Part shown: piece by piece, positions 1-4,718 of the stretch | Numbering within the stretch: the first letter of the stretch is position 1 | How the letters are laid out: every line of letters starts with the position of its first letter | Assembly (NCBI GenBank): GCA_030616195.1 | Contig: JAUWXW010000116.1 | Coordinates: 1-5,968 of the forward strand | Source of the DNA: Chloroflexota bacterium | Lineage (GTDB): Bacteria; Chloroflexota; Dehalococcoidia; RBG-13-53-26 | Direction of reading: 5' to 3' | Length of the DNA: 5,968 bases | Notes under the pieces: model-generated | The model's database searches: none | Seen by the model: only the letters and a program-made list of their open reading frames with translations | Told to the model about the DNA's origin: nothing | Translations under genes and position numbers: made by a program

Positions 1-725
1 TAGGAGAAATAATTCAGTCCTGGGTATAGTTCTCCATTCCTTTCTATGTGGTCGCGTAGAGGGGCAAAGGAGATAGCGATGGGGACTATTGCCAGTAAGG
101 GCACTGAATTTAATAGTTGCCGATGTCCTCTCTTGAGTAGCATGTATAAAGCCAGCACAATTCCAACAAGAAGTACGACTCCAAAGAGCATTAACCCTGG
201 CTGCTTAATGCTCATGCTTAATCCTAAGAATAATGCGGCAAGCCAGAGGTATTTCTTGCCCTCTGTTTTAAAAAACAGGTAGCAGAAATACATAGCCATT
301 ATTGCGCCAGCCAGCAAGTAGGGTTCAAGAAGCGGATTCAAAAATGTGTGAGTGAGGAAACCTGTGGCAAAAACCCCCGATAATACTCCCAAACATCTAT
401 TAACTGGTTTGAGCATAAGATAGATGAACAATGCAATGAGTGCGCCGCAGATCGGGGAGAGGAATTTCACCATTCCTTCCCCACCCCACATATAAACAAG
501 GGCCAACATTACATGAAAGGTTTCTGGATAGGCAATGCCTTCTATCGTGTGAGGTGGGGATTCGAGTAGAGCGCCATCCTCAGCGATTCCCCGCCCGACG
601 TTCAGGTGGAATAAGCCATCGCTATTTATGTTTATCGGGATGACCCAAATGCAAAGATAAATGAAGACCGAAACAAACAAGATGAGCGAGGTTCTATCCG
701 TCTTCTGCTTTATTGCCTCTACCAC
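1..725 (-). CDS. Multi-pass membrane glycosyltransferase, GT-C/PMT-like (partial, C-terminus off left edge)
   Basis: I translated this frame by hand. It stays open for 241 codons from a GTG at 725 to the window edge. An in-frame TGA at 729-731 lies just upstream, so the start cannot be far off. An AGGA at 733-736, seven bases before the GTG, supports that start. A short charged N-terminus leads to a membrane helix at about residues 13-31. Next is an outside loop with SDGLFHLNVGRGIAEDG (35-51), then about six more hydrophobic segments (near 88-105, 111-129, 135-152, 159-173, 177-197, 205-220). An acidic DGLFH-type loop after the first helix, and the GLSMSIKQPG stretch near 168-177, are typical of GT-C enzymes that use polyprenyl-phosphate sugars. 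In that family the acidic residue of the first loop is catalytic, so D36 is the candidate. Donor and acceptor are unknown. It follows the GT2 gene on the same strand after a 340-base gap. An O-antigen polymerase-like membrane protein is the main alternative. Confidence 0.8.
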   Translation of the reverse strand, partial: MVEAIKQKTDRTSLILFVSVFIYLCIWVIPININSDGLFHLNVGRGIAEDGALLESPPHTIEGIAYPETFHVMLALVYMWGGEGMVKFLSPICGALIALFIYLMLKPVNRCLGVLSGVFATGFLTHTFLNPLLEPYLLAGAIMAMYFCYLFFKTEGKKYLWLAALFLGLSMSIKQPGLMLFGVVLLVGIVLALYMLLKRGHRQLLNSVPLLAIVPIAISFAPLRDHIERNGELYPGLNYFS

Positions 726-758
726 TTTTCAATCCTGCAAGCGTCACCAGCTTGGCGG

Positions 759-772
759 CTAGTATGAACTAG
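759..772. repeat. Perfect 5-bp inverted repeat upstream of the GT-C gene
   Basis: CTAGT at 759-763 and ACTAG at 768-772 flank the four bases ATGA. The site ends 34 bases before the GTG start of the GT-C gene. It could be an operator half-site pair or a leader hairpin. The arms are short, so chance is possible. Confidence 0.3.
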
Positions 773-802
773 AGACATAACTTGCCTTGTGGAAGCCTCG
801 TA

Positions 803-837
803 GATAGTACCCATTTTACCAGGATGGCGATAGTACC
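803..837. repeat. 9-base direct repeat GATAGTACC, two copies
   Basis: GATAGTACC occurs at 803-811 and again at 829-837, 26 bases apart start to start (about two and a half helical turns). It lies roughly 80-110 bases upstream of the GT-C start. Tandem binding sites for a regulator are possible. No regulator gene is visible nearby. Confidence 0.35.
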
Positions 838-928
838 ACATGGCTTACCATGGAGAGACTCATTGAGCCCGGTGGGAAGGGTAGGCATAGGGGAGGATAC
901 CTGTGGAGGCTGCTCGGCAATATGGTGT

Positions 929-955
929 GGTCTGTACACGTGTCAGGAGCAGACC
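929..955. repeat. Near-palindrome centred on ACACGTGT, inside a 6-bp stem
   Basis: ACACGTGT (936-943) is a perfect 8-base palindrome. With the flanking CTG (932-934) and CAG (944-946) it would be a perfect 14-base palindrome except for one extra T at 935. The arms GGTCTG (929-934) and CAGACC (950-955) also form a 6-bp stem around it. Either a protein-binding operator or an RNA hairpin could explain it. Confidence 0.4.
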
Positions 956-1035
956 TAACGGTTTGCACAACAAAGACTCGGGGATGAATGCCATCCAAAA
1001 TGGCTGAACTCAAACGGGAAATCAAGATTAGACAA

Positions 1036-1051
1036 CCTCCCGTGAAGGAGG
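1036..1051 (-). terminator. Weak hairpin just after the GT2 stop codon (possible terminator or attenuator)
   Basis: On the minus strand CCTCC, a six-base loop and GGAGG form a 5-bp GC-rich stem, 15 bases past the TAA of the GT2 gene. It is followed by TTGTCT, which is only partly T-rich. That is below a usual intrinsic terminator, so partial termination before the GT-C gene is the most that can be proposed. Confidence 0.25.
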
Positions 1052-1065
1052 AAGGAGGCAAAGGA

Positions 1066-2016
1066 TTATTTGCGGGTATTGGATTCTTTCCTCTTCAGCC
1101 GATATAGGATTTCCTCCTGGAATAGTCTTTGGCTCTTGATAGCATCAGCGAACAGGCCAAGGATTATTGCTTGAAGTCCGGTGGTTATCAGAAGGGGTGC
1201 TGCAATTGCAGTGGGTAGGTGAGGCGAGACCGTTCCGGTTTGGATAAAGCGAGTTAGCACTATGGCTCCAAGGATAATCCCAAACAGAATAAGGATCATT
1301 CCGATGAACGAGAGTATTTTCAATGGGTGATAACCCCAGTAGGTACCAAGGATTATTGCTCCGGCTCTGCGAGCGTAGGTGGTCAAGCTGGGAATCAGCC
1401 TGGACTCTCCTTGCCTCGGCCTAAATTCTATGGGTATCTGCTCGATTTTGAGCCCCTTGTATTTGGCTTCAATTATGGTTTCCTGAACATAGGTGTATTT
1501 CCCGGAGAGGTTCATTCTTAAAGCTGCTTCTCGAGAAAAGGCCCTGAAGCCACTCTGGGCATCTTTTATCAGCATACCGGAAACCTTATTAGTAAGCCAG
1601 GTAGCAACCTTATTCCCTATTCTCTTGCTCCTGGGCATAAAGTCGAGCCTATCAATATCCCGCCAGCCTAAGACTATGTCAGCTTTGTCCTCTACCAGAG
1701 GCTTTACCAATGCAGGGATTTCCTTGGCATTATATTGGCCATCGCCATCTATGTTCACTATGATGTCTGCTCCCATTTCCAGGGCAGCCTCCAGACCGCC
1801 TTTGAAGGTAACCCCTAGCCCTTCGTTTTTTCTGTGCGACAGGATGCTGTCCGCCCCAGCCTCTCTTGCCTTCTCTACAGTGCCATCGGTAGAGCCGTCA
1901 TCCATGACAAGGACCTCTACTGCCTCTACCCCTTCGACCTCCCGAGGAATTTCGGCAATTACATCGGCTATGGTTTTCTCTTCATTATATGCCGGTATGG
2001 TTACCACCAGTTTCAC
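1066..2016 (-). CDS. Glycosyltransferase family 2, polyprenyl-phosphate sugar synthase type (DPM1-like) with two C-terminal membrane helices
   Basis: It is likely to transfer a sugar from a nucleotide donor to polyprenyl phosphate on the inner face of the membrane. Numbered from the ATG at 2022, the GT-A fold opens with VVTIPAYNEE (6-15). It continues with DDGSTDGT (41-48) and the metal-binding stretch NIDGDGQY (90-97, a DxD-type motif). GWRDIDRLDFMPRSKRIGN (119-137), DAQSGFRAFSREA (154-166) and RPRQGESRL (201-209) follow; all are typical of dolichyl-phosphate-mannose synthase relatives. Two membrane helices lie near 235-258 and 271-293, before a basic tail. I prefer the GTG at 2016 as start: AAGGAG (2024-2029) sits seven bases from it but only one base from the ATG at 2022. 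The GTG also overlaps the TGA of the upstream dehydrogenase gene (GTGA, 2013-2016), implying coupled translation. The sugar cannot be read from sequence. ArnC/GtrB-like transferases are close alternatives. Confidence 0.9.
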   Translation of the reverse strand: MKLVVTIPAYNEEKTIADVIAEIPREVEGVEAVEVLVMDDGSTDGTVEKAREAGADSILSHRKNEGLGVTFKGGLEAALEMGADIIVNIDGDGQYNAKEIPALVKPLVEDKADIVLGWRDIDRLDFMPRSKRIGNKVATWLTNKVSGMLIKDAQSGFRAFSREAALRMNLSGKYTYVQETIIEAKYKGLKIEQIPIEFRPRQGESRLIPSLTTYARRAGAIILGTYWGYHPLKILSFIGMILILFGIILGAIVLTRFIQTGTVSPHLPTAIAAPLLITTGLQAIILGLFADAIKSQRLFQEEILYRLKRKESNTRK

Positions 2017-3305
2017 CAGCATACTCCTTCATAACAGTGGCAAATACTTTTTGCCCTCTCAGGGTCCAAAGCCCTTCGCCCATCGATAACTATCTTCCCT
2101 GTATATATGTTTTCATCCTTGAATTCGTCCCACTCAGTGAGGATCAAAACACAATCACATCCGTCGACGGTATCTTTGGCGCTGTCACCATATTCCAAAC
2201 CTTGAGGGGAGGTTTCCTGCATTTTTGGCATAGCCTTAGGATCATATGCTTTTACCTGAGCCCCTTGAAGCAACAATTGGTGTATTACTTCAACCGCAGG
2301 CGCATGCCTGATATCATCGGTATCCGGTTTAAATGCTAAGCCAAGAACGGCTATCTTCTTGTCCCTTAGCTCTCCCAGTTTTCGTATGACGATTTCTATC
2401 ATTTTTAGAGGTTGTGCTCTATTCACGTGGTGAACAGCGCTCAAAATTGCTGGTTTCCCACCCATCTTCTCATATTTGTGGACTAACGCTTCCAAATCTT
2501 TAGGCAAACAGGAGCCACCGAAACCAATGCCCGCATTTAGAAACGACCTCCCTATTCTAGGGTCATGGCCCATCCCTTCTGCCACTTCGTAAACATCTAT
2601 CCCCAGCTTTTTGCATAGATTCCCTATCTCGTTGATGAAGGAAATCTTCGTGGCCAGGAAGGCATTGCTGGCAAACTTTATCATTTCGGCGGTCCTTATT
2701 CCTGTTCTCAAGATAGGAGCATCAAACCCGTTGTAAATACGTTGTACAGAGTCTCCAGACCTTTGGTCATACTCTCCCACTATGATCCTGTCTGAGTTCA
2801 GAAAGCAATGTAACGCCCTTCCTTCCTGAAGGAACTCTGGATTGACAGCTACACCAAAGTCCTTGCCAACTCTTTTACCTGAATATTGCTCCAAGAGGGG
2901 TATAATGATCTCCTCCGTTGTTCCCGGAACCACGGAGCTTTTGGTTATCACGACATGGTATCCTTCTTTTCTGCTCAATGCCTCCCCGATTCTCTTTGTT
3001 GATTGTTTGACATGAGTGAAGTCAGCATTCTCGCCGGAGTCGGAAGAGGTGTCGACACAAATAAAGGTCACCTCTGAACTTAGAACCTCCTCATAGTCCG
3101 AGGAGGCCCTCAAGTTGGCCCTTTGTCTCACATACGTATCGAGTGATTCGGCCAGTTGACCCTCATAGAATGGCGGCTCCGCTCGATTAATCATATCAAC
3201 CTTGTCTTTGTCAATATCAATGCAGGCCACATTATGCCCTTTGCTGGCCAATCCAGTAGCAGTGATCAGGCCCACATAGCCGCTGCCAACAACTGAAATC
3301 TCCAT
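2013..3305 (-). CDS. ugd: UDP-glucose 6-dehydrogenase family (nucleotide-sugar dehydrogenase)
   Basis: The 430-residue protein matches full-length family members. It oxidises C6 of a nucleotide sugar to the uronic acid with two NAD+ in the cytosol. An N-terminal Rossmann domain has GSGYVGL (7-13), and EPPFYEGQL (43-51) is typical of the UDP-hexose enzymes. KSSVVPGT (122-129), NPEFLQEG (155-162), MIKFASNAFLATK (208-220) and GFGGSCLPKD (261-270) follow, giving catalytic Cys266 with Lys210, Asn214 and Asp270. The C-terminal domain carries LAFKPDTDDIRHAP (323-336) and AYDP (353-356). Oddities are CVDTSSDS (83-90), where relatives usually have a TP, Ser124 where the family often has Thr, and five cysteines in the last 50 residues (383, 385, 422, 424, 429). 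The start ATG has only a weak AGAG ahead of it. It leads the left operon and is coupled to the GT2 gene. UDP-glucose is the likeliest substrate; UDP-GlcNAc, UDP-ManNAc and GDP-mannose enzymes are relatives. Confidence 0.93.
   Translation of the reverse strand: MEISVVGSGYVGLITATGLASKGHNVACIDIDKDKVDMINRAEPPFYEGQLAESLDTYVRQRANLRASSDYEEVLSSEVTFICVDTSSDSGENADFTHVKQSTKRIGEALSRKEGYHVVITKSSVVPGTTEEIIIPLLEQYSGKRVGKDFGVAVNPEFLQEGRALHCFLNSDRIIVGEYDQRSGDSVQRIYNGFDAPILRTGIRTAEMIKFASNAFLATKISFINEIGNLCKKLGIDVYEVAEGMGHDPRIGRSFLNAGIGFGGSCLPKDLEALVHKYEKMGGKPAILSAVHHVNRAQPLKMIEIVIRKLGELRDKKIAVLGLAFKPDTDDIRHAPAVEVIHQLLLQGAQVKAYDPKAMPKMQETSPQGLEYGDSAKDTVDGCDCVLILTEWDEFKDENIYTGKIVIDGRRALDPERAKSICHCYEGVCW
2024..2029 (-). 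promoter_or_regulatory. Ribosome binding site deciding the GT2 start
   Basis: AAGGAG lies inside the last codons of the dehydrogenase gene, seven bases before GTG 2014-2016 and one base before ATG 2020-2022. The spacing favours the GTG, which also gives the common four-base stop/start overlap. Confidence 0.75.
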
Positions 3306-3351
3306 GGTTACTCTACGACCAAGCTGCTCCCATCCGTCTTTACATATCTAA

Positions 3352-3369
3352 GGCCTCCTGAAGGAGGCC
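3352..3369 (-). repeat. Perfect 8-bp hairpin in the leader of the dehydrogenase operon
   Basis: GGCCTCCT (3352-3359) and AGGAGGCC (3362-3369) are exact reverse complements separated by GA. In RNA this would be a very stable stem with a tiny loop. It lies 46 bases before the ATG, and just after the start point expected from the promoter at 3383-3410. No run of T follows on either strand, so it is not a standard terminator. It may protect the mRNA 5' end, bind a regulator, or hold the AGGAGG segment away from ribosomes. Confidence 0.6.
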
Positions 3370-3382
3370 ATGCGCTGCCAAT

Positions 3383-3410
3383 ATAATACAGTATGATACA
3401 GGCTGTGCAA
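3383..3410 (-). promoter_or_regulatory. Candidate sigma70-type promoter for the dehydrogenase-GT2 operon
   Basis: Minus strand: TTGCAC (3410-3405) as a weak -35, a 16-base spacer, and TATTAT (3388-3383) as a good -10 (5 of 6). Transcription would begin near 3376, giving a leader of about 70 bases that opens with the 3352-3369 hairpin. A GTAT/ATAC palindrome (3391-3399) fills the spacer. Confidence 0.5.
3391..3399. promoter_or_regulatory. 9-base palindrome in the dehydrogenase promoter spacer (possible operator)
   Basis: GTAT and ATAC flank one central base. On the minus strand it reads GTATCATAC and ends two bases upstream of the -10 box. Its TATCATA core recurs in the promoter of the divergent nucleotidyltransferase gene. 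Confidence 0.35.
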
Positions 3411-3492
3411 AGAACGGAATCGCACCCGTTATCTTCGCTCCGCATTATGACAACCATCTCGACTGCCCAATCATCCGCCTCCGGGCACTGTC

Positions 3493-3546
3493 CGAGGCCG
3501 GTTGATTTTGGAAGCACCCGATTTCAGCTTCAAGTTCTCGGCCTCG
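3493..3546. repeat. Nested inverted repeat (8-bp GC-rich outer stem)
   Basis: CGAGGCCG (3493-3500) is the exact reverse complement of CGGCCTCG (3539-3546), and a G-T pair can extend it inward. Inside, GAAGC (3511-3515) pairs with GCTTC (3527-3531). The result would be a 54-base element with an outer stem, an internal loop and an inner hairpin. The 8-bp match over this distance could arise by chance in a stretch this long. Confidence 0.35.
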
Positions 3547-3577
3547 CCTCTTGTTTATTGCTTTGCCTCCAAATCTC

Positions 3578-3638
3578 TGTAGTTGCCTTATCTATCAGGC
3601 ATGCCTTGCCTCATGTACTGGACACCTACATCTCTACA
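3578..3638. repeat. Possible three-way junction of short stems
   Basis: TGTAG (3578-3582) pairs with CTACA (3634-3638) and encloses two hairpins: TGCCT/AGGCA (3584-3588 with 3597-3601) and ATGTA/TACAT (3613-3617 with 3627-3631). Each stem is only 5 bp, so this is a suggestion of RNA structure and not proof. Confidence 0.25.
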
Positions 3639-3656
3639 CAGCCTACTTATCAAGAC

Positions 3657-3679
3657 GGAACCTATGGGCAAAAGGTTCC
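3657..3679 (+). repeat. 6-bp hairpin followed by TGTTTTA
   Basis: GGAACC (3657-3662) and GGTTCC (3674-3679) flank an 11-base loop. On the plus strand TGTTTTA follows, so it loosely resembles a terminator, though the stem is short, the loop is large and no gene is known to end here. Confidence 0.3.
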
Positions 3680-3911
3680 TGTTTTACCTCCTTCCACTCA
3701 TTGAGGCCGCTCCATTTTGAGAGTCTCCCGTCCTAGCTATCCTTCTCACAGGTGGATATAGTCCCACCCACTTACTGTGCTGGCGGTGATAGTCAAGCAG
3801 CATCGCTGATTTCCCAAGTTATAGCCCCTGTCGTTCATACTGTCAAGCTTTCCCAGGGCCAGGTTGTGTGCTTTGGCGATATCTACACTCACCTGATTCC
3901 CAAGACCCGTT

Positions 3912-3940
3912 TTGACTTCTGTGAACTTATATCATATAAA
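3912..3940 (+). promoter_or_regulatory. Near-consensus sigma70-type promoter for the nucleotidyltransferase gene
   Basis: TTGACT (3912-3917, 5 of 6 to consensus), a spacer of exactly 17 bases, and TATAAA (3935-3940, 5 of 6). The start point would be near 3947, leaving a leader of about 34 bases to the ATG at 3981. This also shows that the longer open frame starting with TTG at 3912 is not the protein start. Confidence 0.75.
3927..3939. promoter_or_regulatory. 13-base palindrome overlapping the -10 box (possible operator)
   Basis: TTATAT (3927-3932) and ATATAA (3934-3939) are exact reverse complements around one C. It covers most of the -10 box, so a protein bound here would block transcription. 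The TATCATA centre (3930-3936) matches the centre of the palindrome in the dehydrogenase promoter. AT-rich promoter sequence is often palindromic by chance. Confidence 0.4.
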
Positions 3941-3980
3941 TAGTAAAACGTCAACTGCGACACTGCTGGATGTCACCATC

Positions 3981-4718
3981 ATGAAAGCCATGATTCTAGC
4001 CGCCGGAGAGGGGACCAGACTTAGACCGTTGACGCTGAGCACCCCTAAAGTGATGCTGCCCCTTGCTGGCAAGCCTCTGCTGGAGTATACACTTGACCTG
4101 CTGCGTTTCTACGATATTACCGAGGTGGCTATCAATCTCCACCATCTGCCAAAGGTGGTGATGGATTGGCTCGGCAATGGGGATAGATTTGGCGTCCGTG
4201 TTACTTACTCTGTAGAGGACCCCATCCTTGGCACGGCAGGAGCATTAACCAAATTGCGAGGTTTCTTCGATGATACCTTTGTTGTTATCTATGGTGACAT
4301 GCTGACCGACCTGGACATCTCGTCTCTAAAGGAGTTCCACCAGGCCAAAGGAGCTCTAGCTACAGTGACCCTTTTTGAAGTGGCAGACCCCGGCGGTTAT
4401 GGCATCGTGGAAATCGACAGCGAATACCGAATACTTCGCTTTGTGGAAAAACCAGCACCGGGGACAACAACCAGTAACCTGGCCAATGCCGGAATCTACA
4501 TGCTCCAGCCTGAGGTCGTAGATCATATTCCCTCAGATACTTTCTACGACTTTGGATATGACGTCTTTCCAGCGCTGCTCAGCAAAGGGGCAAGATTATA
4601 CGGCTATATAACTACCGGTTCTATGCTTGATACCGGGACTATGGAGAATTATCGTAGCGCTGAGCGAGACTTGCTGGAAGGAAGGTTTCCTCCAAAGAGA
4701 GTTTCCTCCACCAGATAA
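3981..4718 (+). CDS. Sugar-1-phosphate nucleotidyltransferase (candidate heptose-1-phosphate guanylyltransferase, HddC-like)
   Basis: The 245-residue protein joins a sugar 1-phosphate to a nucleotide, releasing pyrophosphate. It opens with the family signature MILAAGEGTRLRPLT (4-18), then TPKVMLPLAGKPLLEY (21-36) with Lys23. GTAGAL (84-89), the metal-binding Asp106 in VIYGDM (102-107), FVEKP (154-158), NAGIYM (169-174) and LDTGT (216-220) follow in the usual order. The start is the ATG at 3981, because the promoter occupies the 23 codons before it and the conserved core begins here. The ribosome site is weak (GGA, ten bases upstream). The length suits short bacterial enzymes that lack the C-terminal left-handed helix domain. 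It has its own promoter and overlaps the 3' end of gmhA by 70 bases, tail to tail. HddC is inferred from the hddA-gmhA neighbours. Mannose-1-phosphate guanylyltransferase or glucose-1-phosphate thymidylyl/uridylyltransferase are alternatives. Confidence 0.88.
   Translation: MKAMILAAGEGTRLRPLTLSTPKVMLPLAGKPLLEYTLDLLRFYDITEVAINLHHLPKVVMDWLGNGDRFGVRVTYSVEDPILGTAGALTKLRGFFDDTFVVIYGDMLTDLDISSLKEFHQAKGALATVTLFEVADPGGYGIVEIDSEYRILRFVEKPAPGTTTSNLANAGIYMLQPEVVDHIPSDTFYDFGYDVFPALLSKGARLYGYITTGSMLDTGTMENYRSAERDLLEGRFPPKRVSSTR

Larger units (their letters stand above)
726..1065. other. 340-base gene-free stretch between two minus-strand genes
   Basis: No convincing gene lies here. The longest frames are an 81-codon minus-strand frame and a 45-codon plus-strand frame (850-987). 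Both have unlikely compositions and neither has a good ribosome site. The stretch holds a weak hairpin just after the GT2 stop, overlapping small inverted repeats at 982-1004, a near-palindrome at 932-946, a 9-base direct repeat (803-811 and 829-837) and a palindrome at 759-772. The last three lie upstream of the GT-C start, so they may be control sites or leader RNA for that gene. I found no clear -35/-10 pair. Confidence 0.5.
3411..3911. other. About 500 bases without a convincing gene, between divergent promoters
   Basis: All frames are interrupted or give unlikely proteins. Plus-strand frames at 3393-3704, 3551-3736 and 3752-3943 lack a ribosome site, and two of them run over or begin near promoters. 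The stretch contains inverted repeats at 3493-3546, 3578-3638 and 3657-3679, a 10-base palindrome (AGGCATGCCT, 3597-3606), a GGTGG/CCACC stem (3751-3768) and four TGCCT copies (3564, 3584, 3602, 3607). One plus-strand frame from 3506 to 3943 has only a single stop, at 3734. An unrecognised non-coding RNA, a decayed gene or an eroded mobile element would each fit. I do not recognise any of them. Confidence 0.45.

Noticed and set aside
850..987. 45-codon plus-strand frame beginning MERLIEPGGKG
   Set aside because: No ribosome site, no promoter and no family resemblance; it opposes both neighbouring genes.
816..1061. 81-codon minus-strand frame in the gap between GT2 and GT-C
   Set aside because: Its composition is unlike a protein, rich in Pro and Ser with no recognisable motif, and it has no convincing ribosome site.
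1493..2089. 198-codon plus-strand open frame opposite the GT2 gene
   Set aside because: It is an antisense shadow of a clear glycosyltransferase gene and is rich in Ser, Pro and Thr as such shadows usually are.
3420..3428. GTGCGAT on the minus strand as a group II intron 5' end
   Set aside because: No domain V-like hairpin or reverse transcriptase is present, and the dehydrogenase gene begins about 120 bases further on, so there is no room for an intron.
3308..3517. 69-codon minus-strand frame directly upstream of the dehydrogenase gene
   Set aside because: It covers the candidate promoter and the leader hairpin and resembles no known protein.
3564..3611. Four TGCCT copies as a short repeat array or CRISPR
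   Set aside because: The unit is only five bases, spacings are uneven (20, 18 and 5), and no long repeat or spacer pattern exists.
3578..3638. Three-stem fold as a tRNA
   Set aside because: There is no 7-bp acceptor stem, TTC-type T-loop or CCA-like end, and the stem lengths do not match.
3752..3943. 63-codon plus-strand frame with a GTG start
   Set aside because: No ribosome site ahead of the GTG, no recognised family, and its end overlaps the nucleotidyltransferase promoter.
3912..3980. N-terminal extension of the nucleotidyltransferase from a TTG at 3912
   Set aside because: The TTG is the -35 box and the -10 box lies within the extension; the conserved family core begins at the ATG at 3981.
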